A DNA stretch of 64,000 nt from Exobacillus caeni (GTDB taxonomy: Bacteria; Bacillota; Bacilli; Bacillales; Guptibacillaceae): assembly GCF_005747095.1 (NCBI RefSeq), contig NZ_SWLG01000005.1, positions 269,631 to 333,630 of the forward strand, given 5' to 3'. The position numbers and the translations under genes were made by a program. Within the stretch, counting starts at the first letter, position 1; every line of letters begins with the position of its first letter. The notes under the pieces are model-generated. The model did not search any database. It saw nothing but the letters and a program-made list of their open reading frames with translations, and was not told the origin of the DNA. Positions 40,210-49,214 of the stretch are shown here, one piece after another.

Positions 40210-41712
40210 ATGAACGATCAAATCAATTCGGCTTCTGTGATCGTCATCTTCGGAGCTACCGGAGACCTGGCAAAAAGGAAGCTTTATCCGTCTATATACA
40301 ATCTTTATGAAAAAGGGCACCTTACTGATGATTTTGCTGTAGTCGGTGTGGCAAGAAGACAGCTGTCGAATGAAGAATTCAGGAATAACGTAAAAGATTC
40401 CATTTATGAAAATTCATCAAAGGCAGCAGATTCAAAAGAAGATTCTTTTGTAAAGCACTTCTTTTATCAGCCTTTTGACGTTACGAATGACGAATCCTAC
40501 CAGGCATTAAAGTCCATGCTAGAAAATCTGGACCAACAATTTTCTATACCTGGAAACCGTATTTTTTATCTTGCTATGGCTCCTGAATTTTTTGGTACGA
40601 TCGCACTGAACCTTGAAGCAGAAGGACTTACCCAAACGGATGGCTGGAAGCGTCTCGTCATTGAAAAACCGTTTGGCCATAACCTTCCATCCGCCAAAAA
40701 ACTGAACGAAGAAATCCGCCAGGTGTTCTCAGAAGATGAAATATATCGTATTGACCATTACCTCGGGAAAGAAATGGTCCAAAACATCGAGGTGATCCGC
40801 TTTGCTAATGCTCTATTTGAACCCCTCTGGAACAACCGTTACATATCAAACATACAGATTACATCAAGTGAAACGGTAGGTGTTGAAACAAGAGGCGGCT
40901 ATTATGAGAAATCCGGTGCACTTCGGGACATGGTCCAGAATCATATCCTGCAGATGGTGGCACTGCTTGCAATGGAACCTCCGATCAAACTGACAACGGA
41001 AGATATTCGAAATGAAAAGATCAAAGTTTTCCGATCATTAAGACCCGTTATCCCTGAAGAAGTCGACCAATATTTTGTCCGTGGACAGTACGACGCGGGG
41101 GAAGTTAACGATAAGGAAGTACAGGGCTACAGGGAAGAAAGCAATGTAGATCCCGAGTCAAACACAGAAACATTTGTTGCCGGAAAAGTGATGATTGATA
41201 ATTTCCGCTGGGCTGGTGTCCCGTTCTATATCCGTACAGGAAAAAGGATGGCAACAAAATCGACTAAAATCGTGGTAGAGTTCAAGGAACTTCCAATGAA
41301 TTTATATTTTGAACAGCAAGAAGAGAAAGGACCTAATCTGCTCGTAATCAATATCCAGCCTGAAGAGGGTATGAGGTTGCATCTAAATGCAAAGAAATCA
41401 AGCCCGACTGGCGGAACTACGCCGATCCAGCTTGAATTTAACAATAATTCTTTAACTTCGATCAACACGCCTGAAGCATATGAGAGATTATTGTACGATT
41501 GCATGAAAGGCGATGCAACAAACTTCACCCACTGGGACGAGGTTGCTTTGTCCTGGCAGTTCATTGACCCGATTTCTATTGCATGGGCTAACAATAAAGA
41601 AGAAGATTTTCCAAACTATGCTGCAGGTTCGATGGGTCCACGCAAGTCTGAAAAACTCCTTGAAAAAGATGGCTTCAAATGGTGGCCCATAACCCATAAA
41701 GGTTTAGAGTGA
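40210..41712 (+). CDS. zwf: Glucose-6-phosphate 1-dehydrogenase
   Basis: Predicted 500-residue enzyme that oxidises glucose 6-phosphate to 6-phosphogluconolactone, giving NADPH at the entry of the oxidative pentose phosphate pathway. The NADP loop FGATGDLAKRKL is at 14-25 and the active-site signature RIDHYLGKE at 180-188. It is convergent with gnd, the next oxidative enzyme, with only a cyclase-family gene between; rpiA is 6 kb on. Downstream spacing of 78 bp suggests the cyclase gene may be co-transcribed. Confidence 0.97.
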   Translation: MNDQINSASVIVIFGATGDLAKRKLYPSIYNLYEKGHLTDDFAVVGVARRQLSNEEFRNNVKDSIYENSSKAADSKEDSFVKHFFYQPFDVTNDESYQALKSMLENLDQQFSIPGNRIFYLAMAPEFFGTIALNLEAEGLTQTDGWKRLVIEKPFGHNLPSAKKLNEEIRQVFSEDEIYRIDHYLGKEMVQNIEVIRFANALFEPLWNNRYISNIQITSSETVGVETRGGYYEKSGALRDMVQNHILQMVALLAMEPPIKLTTEDIRNEKIKVFRSLRPVIPEEVDQYFVRGQYDAGEVNDKEVQGYREESNVDPESNTETFVAGKVMIDNFRWAGVPFYIRTGKRMATKSTKIVVEFKELPMNLYFEQQEEKGPNLLVINIQPEEGMRLHLNAKKSSPTGGTTPIQLEFNNNSLTSINTPEAYERLLYDCMKGDATNFTHWDEVALSWQFIDPISIAWANNKEEDFPNYAAGSMGPRKSEKLLEKDGFKWWPITHKGLE

Positions 41713-41790
41713 GTTGAAAAGGATACATGTTGATCAAAAAAGAGCATGTATCTTTCTTTTTATCAAAGATATCTGAAAGGAAGTGCTAAC

Positions 41791-42414
41791 ATGAAAGTTT
41801 ACGATGTAACAGCATCTATTTTTGAAGGAATGCCAGTTTATAAGAACAAAGAAGAAAAACAACCGAAAATTTCTACCCAGACAAACGGGCATGTTACAGA
41901 ATCCAGGATTACGATGGATGTACATACAGGAACGCATGTTGATTCTCCGCTTCATATGATCAATGATGCAGATACTATGGAATCCATTTCAATCGAGGAT
42001 CTTGTTGGCAATGCTAAAGTAATTGATCTTACAAATGTAAAAGAGAGCATCTCAAAAGAGGACCTTGAAAAAGAAGAAATCGAAAAGAACGATTTTATTC
42101 TTTTTAAAACTCAGAACTCCTTTGAGGATGAATTTAATTTTGATTTTATCTTTCTTGCAGAAGACGGGGCAAAGTACCTTGTTGAAAAAGGAATCCGTGG
42201 TGTAGGAACAGATGCACTCGGCATTGAAAGAAGCCAGCAGGGACACCCTACCCATCGTACCCTGTTTGAAAAGGAAATTATCATTATGGAAGGCCTTCGT
42301 CTTAAAGAAGTTGAAGCTGGGGAATATTTCATGGTTGCTGCCCCCATTAAGCTCCAGGGTACAGATGCAGCTCCTGCGAGGGTTCTGTTGTTTGAAGGGT
42401 TAAAACAATCATAG
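41791..42414 (+). CDS. Cyclase/kynurenine-formamidase-like metal hydrolase
   Basis: Predicted 207-residue metal-dependent hydrolase. The family signature HTGTHVDSPLHMI (about residues 49-61) supplies the metal-binding His and Asp residues, and a later GHPTHRTLF completes the site. Members include arylformamidases such as KynB, but no tryptophan-degradation gene is adjacent, so substrate is unknown. The ATG at 41791 follows AAAGGAAG; a longer frame is not needed. It lies between zwf and gnd. Confidence 0.88.
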   Translation: MKVYDVTASIFEGMPVYKNKEEKQPKISTQTNGHVTESRITMDVHTGTHVDSPLHMINDADTMESISIEDLVGNAKVIDLTNVKESISKEDLEKEEIEKNDFILFKTQNSFEDEFNFDFIFLAEDGAKYLVEKGIRGVGTDALGIERSQQGHPTHRTLFEKEIIIMEGLRLKEVEAGEYFMVAAPIKLQGTDAAPARVLLFEGLKQS

Positions 42415-42421
42415 CTAAGAG

Positions 42422-42454
42422 AAGCCCCCACTGCATAGATTGCAGCGGGGGCTT
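42422..42454. terminator. Bidirectional terminator between the cyclase gene and gnd
   Basis: Fourteen-bp stem with one mismatch, AAGCCCCCACTGCA with TGCAGCGGGGGCTT (42422-42435 and 42441-42454), followed by TCATTATT on the plus strand. Confidence 0.88.
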
Positions 42455-42468
42455 TCATTATTCTTTAA

Positions 42469-43881
42469 TTAATCTTCAAGCCATTCCGTATGGAAGGTTC
42501 CTTCTTTATCAAGGCGCTGATAGGTGTGAGCTCCGAAATAATCGCGCTGGGCTTGTAGAAGATTTGCCGGAAGCCTTTCACTTCTATAGCTGTCAAAATA
42601 GGAAATAGCGCTGGATAACCCAGGTACCGGAATTCCTTTTTGAACAGCAAGTGCCACAACTTCTCTTGCTGCATCCTGATATCCTTCTACGATCTCTTTG
42701 AAATAAGGATCAAGAAGCAAGTTTTTTAATTTAGGATTTCTGTCATATGCTTCTTTAATGTTTTGCAGGAAGGCTGCACGAATAATACATCCTCCTCTGA
42801 AAATCATCGCGATGCTTCCGTAATCAAGGTTCCAATCATATTCGTCAGAAGCGGCACGCATCTGGGCGAATCCCTGCGCATACGAACAGATCTTACTCAA
42901 GTAAAGTGCTTTTCTTATTTTTTCAATCAGTTCCTGTTTGTCTCCATCAAACGGTCTGTCTACTGGACCATTCAATACTTTGCTTGCTTCTACACGTTCT
43001 TCTTTCATCGCAGAAATAAAACGGGAGAACACGGATTCAGTGATGATCGAAAGCGGTACACCAAGATCAAGAGAACTCTGGCTTGTCCATTTTCCGGTAC
43101 CTTTTTGGCCTGCTGTATCAAGAATAACATCGACCATCGGCTTGCCTGTTTCTTTATCTGTTTTTGTGAAGATATCTGCCGTGATTTCGATCAAATAGCT
43201 ATCAAGCTCTCCTTTATTCCACTCACTGAAAACTTCATGAAGTTCCTGTGTGCTAAGGCCAAGAACGTCCTTCATAAGGTGATAAGCCTCTGTTATAAGC
43301 TGCATATCCCCATATTCGATTCCGTTGTGGACCATCTTCACATAATGGCCAGCACCGTCTGGGCCGATATATGTTGTACATGCTTCACCGTTGACCTTTG
43401 CTGCGATATCTTTGAAGATGGGGGCAACGAGATCGTATGCTTCTTTTTGTCCCCCGGGCATGATGGAAGGTCCTTTTAGCGCTCCTTCTTCTCCCCCGGA
43501 AACTCCGGTACCGATAAAATGGATTCCTTTGGCACTCAGCTCTTCATTTCGTTTGCGTGTATCCTTAAAGAAGGCATTCCCGCCATCGATAAGAATATCT
43601 CCCTCTTCAAGATGTGGAAGCAATTGCTCAATTGTTGCATCTGTTGGAAAGCCGGCTTTTACCATCAGCATGATCTTTCGAGGCTTTTCAAGCGAGTTCA
43701 CGAACTCTTCTATGCTGTATGTATCTTGAAAGTTTCTCCCTTCTACTTCCTTCATCATTTCTTTTGTCTTTTCAGGAGAACGATTATATACAGAAACAGA
43801 GTATCCACGACTTTCGATATTCATCGCAAGGTTTTTCCCCATTACCGCTAAACCAATAACACCAAATTGTTGTTTTGACAT
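42469..43881 (-). CDS. gnd: 6-phosphogluconate dehydrogenase, decarboxylating
   Basis: Predicted 470-residue enzyme turning 6-phosphogluconate into ribulose 5-phosphate and carbon dioxide with NADP reduction. N-terminal [20 protein letters not shown] (10-29) binds the cofactor with Asn-Arg (YNRS) typical of NADP use; [20 protein letters not shown] and [18 protein letters not shown] residues ([14 protein letters not shown]) form the active site; the C-terminus [10 protein letters not shown] is as expected. Together with zwf and rpiA it makes a pentose-phosphate neighbourhood. Confidence 0.97.
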   Translation of the reverse strand: MSKQQFGVIGLAVMGKNLAMNIESRGYSVSVYNRSPEKTKEMMKEVEGRNFQDTYSIEEFVNSLEKPRKIMLMVKAGFPTDATIEQLLPHLEEGDILIDGGNAFFKDTRKRNEELSAKGIHFIGTGVSGGEEGALKGPSIMPGGQKEAYDLVAPIFKDIAAKVNGEACTTYIGPDGAGHYVKMVHNGIEYGDMQLITEAYHLMKDVLGLSTQELHEVFSEWNKGELDSYLIEITADIFTKTDKETGKPMVDVILDTAGQKGTGKWTSQSSLDLGVPLSIITESVFSRFISAMKEERVEASKVLNGPVDRPFDGDKQELIEKIRKALYLSKICSYAQGFAQMRAASDEYDWNLDYGSIAMIFRGGCIIRAAFLQNIKEAYDRNPKLKNLLLDPYFKEIVEGYQDAAREVVALAVQKGIPVPGLSSAISYFDSYRSERLPANLLQAQRDYFGAHTYQRLDKEGTFHTEWLED

Positions 43882-44070
43882 GTAAATTTACCCTCCAAAA
43901 CAATGATCTATTATCCTCGCCAAGCTCGATATTTTAGCGGGATTCAACGAGTCACCAAAAGGAATTATACCATAATTCAGCCAATCTATCCTTCCTCAGC
44001 CCTTTTAGTATGTTCAAAAAGGTTTTGTTTTACGACTGGTTACAGAATCGCGAGCATCCTTGTATGGGAT

Positions 44071-47000
44071 TTATTTTTTCGCAGTTAGAAAGGAATGGAA
44101 TTCTTCTGGTTTTACCGGTTCGCTAAAATAATAGCCCTGTATCTCATCACAATCCATTTCACGGACTATATCCAACTGTTCCTTTGTTTCTACACCCTCT
44201 GCCACCACTGTTAGATTGAGCTTTCTTGCGATACCGATTATGCCAGCGGCAATCTCCTTGCTTTCGATATCATTGGTGATATCAATAATAAATGAGCGGT
44301 CTATTTTCAGTGTATTAACCTTGAATTTCCTTAGATAACTTAATCCGCTGTAGCCTGTGCCAAAATCATCGATCGCGACCTTTATGCCCCGGGATTTCAA
44401 ATCGTTTATACTTCTTAAGATTTGTTCTTGATTGTTTATAAAAGCACTTTCCGTCAATTCAACTTCCAATAGTTCCGCTTTCATCCCTGTTTCGTTTAGA
44501 ATTTCTTCGATTCTCTCGACAAATTGAAGCTGAAGGAACTGTACCGCAGAGAAGTTAACCGAAATAACAATCGGTTCAAAACCTTCCATTTCCCACTGTA
44601 CATTCTGCTTGCAGGCTGTTCTCAGCACCCATTCTCCAACTTCGATGATCATCCCGGATTCCTCTGCCAGGGGAATGAACTCTGATGGTGAAACATATCC
44701 CCATTCAGGGTGGTTCCATCTTATTAATGCTTCTGCGCCGACTATATTGTTATTAGTGTGGACCCTCGGTTGATAATGTAATGTAAGCTGATCTCGTTCA
44801 ATAGCTTTTTTTAAATCATTTTGCAACGAGAACGATTTATAATTCCTAAGTTTCATATAAGGGGAGTACACTACAAACGTATTTTTCCCCTGCTCCTTTG
44901 CCCTGTACATAGCCAGATCTGCATTGATCATCAATGATTTACTGTCTTCTCCACCGTCCGGATACATACTGATGCCGATACTCGTGGTTACAAATATTTC
45001 ATATCCCTCTATGATAAATGGTTCCTCAAGCCTTGAGAGTATTTTACTCGCTACCTTTTTTACGCATGAGACTGTTGAGCAATTCATTATGACGGTAAAC
45101 TCATCACCGCTGAGACGTGAAACAAACCCTTTCTCTCCGACGCTTTTTTTAATCCTTTTCGCCGCTTCCTGTATCAAGCGATCTCCCATGGCATGGCCAA
45201 GAGTGTCGTTGATATATTTAAACCGGTCTAAATCAAGAAACATGACTCCAACGCGTTTACCCGAATTCTGGCTCGCTTTTATCTTTTCATCCAATTTTCT
45301 TTCAAAAAGCCTCCTGTTGGGCAATTCTGTTAAGTGGTCATAATAAGCCATCTTTTGAATTTGTTCCTGTGCCAGTTTTGTCCTGGTGATATCCCGGTAG
45401 TTTAAAACGACTCCTTTCACACTTGGGTCCTGGAGTAAATTTGTAGCGGTAACTTCACAATATACCCATGCTCCGTTTATCTTTTTAATTCGGAGCTCCG
45501 ATCGCTTAGGCAAAAAAAGCGTGCTCATCACTTCGTTAAAAAGCTGCCTTGCCTGTGGTTTATCCTCTTCATGAATAAGAGTTCCTGCGAGTATCATGTT
45601 TTTATTGAGCATGGTGTATCCAAAAATCCTTTCAAAAGCCGGATTTTCGTATGAGATCGTACCGTCTTCGTCGACGATGGAGATGACATCGTAGGAATGT
45701 TTAACAAGTGACTTAAACCGTTCCTTCCTCTTCCTCAATTCTTCTTCCATCTTAACTTTTTCTGTAACATCCTGGACAGTACCGATCAAACGGGATACCC
45801 GGCCATCCTCATCGAAAACCGCCTCTGCATTTTCAAACAGGAACCTGATATTGTGATCATCCTTAATAATACGATGAGTAATACTGTATTCCTTTCCCTC
45901 TATAGCGCCTTTTACTTTTTCTTCAACCAGAACCCGGTCATCAGGATGGACAACCTGTAGGAATTCTTCAAATGTGCCTTTAAAGGATGCAGGATCTACT
46001 CCAAAAATACGATAAGCTTCACTTGACCATAAAGAACAATCTTCAACTATGTTGTACTCCCAGCTCCCCATATGTGCCATTCGCTGTGCTTCTTGAAGGT
46101 TTGACTGGCTTCTTTCGAGTATGATCTCCATTTGCTTCTTTTCAGTGATATCTTTCCTGATACCTATGTATTGATAAGGTTTTCCGTCTTTATTTAGAAA
46201 AGGGACAATGGTCGTATCTTCCCAAAATATAGTACCGTCTTTAGCTTTATTTTTAACTGCACCGCTCCATACTTTCCCTTGTGAGATCGTTGCCCAGATC
46301 TCAGGAAGCAGTTCTTTGGAATGATCCGGAGGAAATAGCAGGCTATACGGCTTACCCAGCAGTTCCTCCTTTGTGTATTGAGAAAGCTGGCAAATCCCTT
46401 CATTGACATACGTCATAATACCTTTTTCATCGGAAATGACAACATTGGAGGATTGATCCAATGCATATTTTATATCGGAGAGCTCCTTTAAAGTTTCATC
46501 TAGATGCTTTTGTTCTGCTTTTCGCTCTGTCACATCTCGTGAAACAATGATTACACCCATCACTTCGCCAGAAGGTTTTAATATCGGGGATACTGTTCCC
46601 TCTATGATGATCCAACCACCTTCTTTATGTATATATCGAAATTCTGTTTTAATCGATTTTCCTGTCTCAAGAACTTCCTGAACAGAATGTGAGGCGTTTC
46701 TGGCATCCTCGGGATGAATCAGCGTGAAAAGTCCGTTTTCTTTTATAAAATCTATCGTATAGCCAGTAATCTTGTTCTGAGAAGGAGATATATAGATGAT
46801 ATTTCCATATGAATCAAGAACTACAACCATGTCTGACAAGTGGTCTGTTACAAGGTTTCTTACATTCCCCTGGATTTCAGGTGTTGCTAATAGTTTTCTC
46901 GCTATCACATATACACCTACTGTTTCTTCCTCAAGAATTACTGGGATAATAGAGCAATTAGTAGCAATATCGTTTCCTTTTCTGTTTCTCCATATCAATC

Positions 47001-47331
47001 CATAGTTATGTACATCTGCCCTCGTTCTTCCATACAAAATCTCTAATAATTTATCGATAGCATCATGGTTAACTAACTGAAACAAGTTACTATCCTTTAA
47101 TTCGGCCGATGGCAAATCGAGTAGAGATTGGGCCGGGTCATTTGCAAACACGATGTTTCCTTTATCGTTAAAAAGAAAGACAGCATCCCAGAGATTGGAA
47201 AATAGTGGCTGGTAAACCTTATCTATTAAATTTTGATCAAATTGATTATATTCATTTATTAGTAACTTTGAAAACAATTGCCTGGTCCCCCTGATTCCCT
47301 TGCATTCGTACTTCGTTTTAGGATAAAACAT
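44071..47331 (-). CDS. Five-PAS GGDEF-EAL cyclic-di-GMP protein
   Basis: Predicted 1086-residue cytoplasmic signalling protein. Five PAS domains (roughly 40-145, 155-275, 285-400, 405-525 and 530-655) precede a GGDEF domain (660-815) and an EAL domain (830-1080). The cyclase signature is SGDEF (741-745); the first Gly is Ser, a change seen in active enzymes too. The phosphodiesterase motifs EAL (867-869), DDFGTGYSG (988-996) and KIDRSFI (1009-1015) are complete. No membrane helix is present, so the PAS domains sense an internal signal. It could make or break cyclic di-GMP. A ribosome binding site before ATG 47331 is weak, so the start is less certain. Confidence 0.93.
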   Translation of the reverse strand: MFYPKTKYECKGIRGTRQLFSKLLINEYNQFDQNLIDKVYQPLFSNLWDAVFLFNDKGNIVFANDPAQSLLDLPSAELKDSNLFQLVNHDAIDKLLEILYGRTRADVHNYGLIWRNRKGNDIATNCSIIPVILEEETVGVYVIARKLLATPEIQGNVRNLVTDHLSDMVVVLDSYGNIIYISPSQNKITGYTIDFIKENGLFTLIHPEDARNASHSVQEVLETGKSIKTEFRYIHKEGGWIIIEGTVSPILKPSGEVMGVIIVSRDVTERKAEQKHLDETLKELSDIKYALDQSSNVVISDEKGIMTYVNEGICQLSQYTKEELLGKPYSLLFPPDHSKELLPEIWATISQGKVWSGAVKNKAKDGTIFWEDTTIVPFLNKDGKPYQYIGIRKDITEKKQMEIILERSQSNLQEAQRMAHMGSWEYNIVEDCSLWSSEAYRIFGVDPASFKGTFEEFLQVVHPDDRVLVEEKVKGAIEGKEYSITHRIIKDDHNIRFLFENAEAVFDEDGRVSRLIGTVQDVTEKVKMEEELRKRKERFKSLVKHSYDVISIVDEDGTISYENPAFERIFGYTMLNKNMILAGTLIHEEDKPQARQLFNEVMSTLFLPKRSELRIKKINGAWVYCEVTATNLLQDPSVKGVVLNYRDITRTKLAQEQIQKMAYYDHLTELPNRRLFERKLDEKIKASQNSGKRVGVMFLDLDRFKYINDTLGHAMGDRLIQEAAKRIKKSVGEKGFVSRLSGDEFTVIMNCSTVSCVKKVASKILSRLEEPFIIEGYEIFVTTSIGISMYPDGGEDSKSLMINADLAMYRAKEQGKNTFVVYSPYMKLRNYKSFSLQNDLKKAIERDQLTLHYQPRVHTNNNIVGAEALIRWNHPEWGYVSPSEFIPLAEESGMIIEVGEWVLRTACKQNVQWEMEGFEPIVISVNFSAVQFLQLQFVERIEEILNETGMKAELLEVELTESAFINNQEQILRSINDLKSRGIKVAIDDFGTGYSGLSYLRKFKVNTLKIDRSFIIDITNDIESKEIAAGIIGIARKLNLTVVAEGVETKEQLDIVREMDCDEIQGYYFSEPVKPEEFHSFLTAKK

Positions 47332-47475
47332 CCATTTCTATCTTTACATATCTTTGGATATCGGCAAGGCGTTGCACAAAAATAAATTTGTCGTTTTCGC
47401 CATTTTCTTCCTAATAACCCAATGATTTTTTTAGTTTTATTCGGGTATTATAGCATATAACAGGGAGGCGATAGA

Positions 47476-47748
47476 ATGATTCGGTATAATGGGGTACATG
47501 TCGCGAACGCCATACTCGGCGTGATCCTTGTCGGCTATTCTTTAATCATTTTAGCTGGCCAACTCTTTTCAGGAACTATCCGGGGAATTTGGCTGCCGGT
47601 TGCCCTGATTCTTATCTGGCTGATCTCTTATATTATCCAGGTGAAGTCTGTAGACTCGAATAAAACAGTTGGGATGGTTTTCCTTGGACTGTCGGCAATG
47701 CTGGCCATTTTATTAATGTGGGGATTTTTCGAACCGATTTACGTATAG
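47476..47748 (+). CDS. Three-helix membrane protein, unknown function
   Basis: Predicted 90-residue membrane protein with three hydrophobic segments (about 10-28, 38-54 and 65-84). Start ATG follows AGGGAGGCG. It ends 11 bp before rpiA in the same direction, and so probably shares its transcript. I do not recognise the family. Confidence 0.7.
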   Translation: MIRYNGVHVANAILGVILVGYSLIILAGQLFSGTIRGIWLPVALILIWLISYIIQVKSVDSNKTVGMVFLGLSAMLAILLMWGFFEPIYV

Positions 47749-47759
47749 TGGGAGGACAT

Positions 47760-48428
47760 ATGGAACCTAAAAAGCTCGCAGGAGAAAAAGCAGTTGATTA
47801 TATTGAAAATAATATGGTGATTGGACTTGGAACCGGCTCAACCGTTTATTGGACGATAAGGCATCTTGCATTACGGGTAAAGGCAGGACTTCACATCAAA
47901 GCGATTCCTACTTCAATGTCAACTGCGCGACTTGCAGAACAGCTCGGAATTCCTCTTGCTTCTTTCACCGAAATCGATAGGCTTGATTTAACGATCGATG
48001 GAGCTGATGAAGTGAGTCCTGATTTAAACTTAATTAAAGGAGGCGGAGGGGCACTTCTTCGGGAAAAGATTGTCGCCTATGCTTCGGAAAGACTGATCAT
48101 CGTAGCCGATTCATCAAAGCAGGTGGCAAGTCTTGGGAAATTTCCTCTTCCTGTCGAAATAACGCCTTTTGGCTGGGAGAATACTTGCAAACAAGTGATG
48201 CTACTCGGCTGTGAAAGTCTTACACTGCGAGAAAAAGACGAAAGGCCGTTTGTAACAGACAACGGAAACTATATTGCCGACTGTAAGTTTGGCAGGATCG
48301 ATTCACCTGATCTGTTGGAAAAGTCTCTGAATGCTATTCCGGGTGTCGTTGAGAATGGATTATTTGTTAACATGGCTGATCAAGTCATTATCGGAACGGA
48401 AAAAGGCACAAATATTGTAGAAAAATAA
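47760..48428 (+). CDS. rpiA: Ribose-5-phosphate isomerase A
   Basis: Predicted 222-residue enzyme interconverting ribose 5-phosphate and ribulose 5-phosphate in the non-oxidative pentose phosphate pathway. Signatures: GLGTGSTVYW (22-31), DLTIDGADEVSPDLNLIKGG (catalytic Asp) and GALLREKIVA. The ATG at 47760 is chosen because GGGAGG precedes it and homologues begin here. The preceding small membrane-protein gene ends 11 bp upstream. With zwf and gnd it gives three pentose-phosphate enzymes within 9 kb. No terminator is evident. Confidence 0.95.
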   Translation: MEPKKLAGEKAVDYIENNMVIGLGTGSTVYWTIRHLALRVKAGLHIKAIPTSMSTARLAEQLGIPLASFTEIDRLDLTIDGADEVSPDLNLIKGGGGALLREKIVAYASERLIIVADSSKQVASLGKFPLPVEITPFGWENTCKQVMLLGCESLTLREKDERPFVTDNGNYIADCKFGRIDSPDLLEKSLNAIPGVVENGLFVNMADQVIIGTEKGTNIVEK

Positions 48429-48553
48429 AATGATTGACGCAGTGTCTGCCGAAAAAATTAAAAGGCATAGTTTCTAGGGGCCAGCCCATTTAGATTAGAG
48501 TGGAGTGCAAACTGGCCTCCCATCTGTTTAATTCCCAGTAATCCAGTTAGTAA

Positions 48554-48862
48554 TCAATACTTCACGTTATAATAAAAAACGCTAAAGGAGTAGCTAGCCA
48601 TGTGGATCAGCAGCACGATTCCGATCGCCGGAGCCGGTGATGTGATCCCTTCCACAAGAACAAGAAAGAAAACAATGTAAATACCCGCGAGCGTCCACCA
48701 CCAGCTTGTGTTTCTTGATCTTTTTTCAATCTCCATATACCGTTCATCGAGACCTCTCTTTTGGGCTGCAAAATGCCGCCCTAAAAAGTATCCAAGCGCT
48801 CCAAGTAATAATCCTCCGAACAACCCGACCATTCCTAACACATTATCCAGTCCCAGGTTCAT
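48554..48862 (-). CDS. Membrane protein paired with an Xre regulator
   Basis: Predicted 102-residue membrane protein with three helices (about 8-30, 53-71 and 77-96) and a charged loop ([20 protein letters not shown]). Its ATG overlaps the stop of the Xre gene in the sequence ATGA (48859-48862), so translation is coupled. Xre plus small membrane-protein pairs are common in bacilli; in several cases the membrane protein counteracts or senses for the regulator. That role is inferred. Confidence 0.75.
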   Translation of the reverse strand: MNLGLDNVLGMVGLFGGLLLGALGYFLGRHFAAQKRGLDERYMEIEKRSRNTSWWWTLAGIYIVFFLVLVEGITSPAPAIGIVLLIHMASYSFSVFYYNVKY

Positions 48863-49065
48863 ATGTTTTCATCCTCCTCAAAAATAAATAGTTCTTCAAT
48901 ATAACAATTAAAGACCTGCGCTAATTTATGAGCTAACACTAAAGATGCCTTGTACTTCCCTGATTCAAGCGAGATAATTGTCTGTCTGGAAACACCAACA
49001 CGTTCTGACAGCTGTTCCTGGGTAAGATCATGAGCCAGTCGCTTTTCTTTAATAACATGTTTCAC
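48859..49065 (-). CDS. Small Xre-family regulator
   Basis: Predicted 68-residue DNA-binding protein: [20 protein letters not shown] and [20 protein letters not shown] form a helix-turn-helix of the YozG-like compact type, ending [15 protein letters not shown]. The gene overlaps the membrane-protein gene by 4 bp. Palindromes at 49088-49119 just upstream suggest self-regulation. Confidence 0.88.
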   Translation of the reverse strand: MKHVIKEKRLAHDLTQEQLSERVGVSRQTIISLESGKYKASLVLAHKLAQVFNCYIEELFIFEEDENI

Positions 49066-49087
49066 CCTGCTATCACCCCGCTAAATT

Positions 49088-49119
49088 AAGTAAAGTTCAC
49101 TTTACGTAAAGTATACTTA
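49088..49119 (-). promoter_or_regulatory. Operator-like overlapping palindromes before the Xre gene
   Basis: ACTTTACGTAAAGT (49099-49112) is a perfect 14-bp palindrome, AAGTATACTT (49110-49119) a perfect 10-bp one, and TAAAGTTCACTTTA (49091-49104) an imperfect one. All repeat the half-site AAGT. They begin 23 nt upstream of the Xre start, where a promoter is expected. Confidence 0.65.
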
Positions 49120-49177
49120 ACATCTGTTGTAGTGTCAATATTTTCCTGGCTATAAAAGAACATTTTCCGATCTGCAA

Positions 49178-49210
49178 CTAAAAGCGGCATGGAAGATCAC
49201 CATGCCGCTT
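49178..49210 (-). terminator. Intrinsic terminator of clpB
   Basis: Minus-strand perfect 11-bp stem AAGCGGCATGG with CCATGCCGCTT (49182-49192 and 49200-49210) followed by TTAGTT, just after the clpB stop at 49215. Confidence 0.85.
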
Positions 49211-49214
49211 ACTC

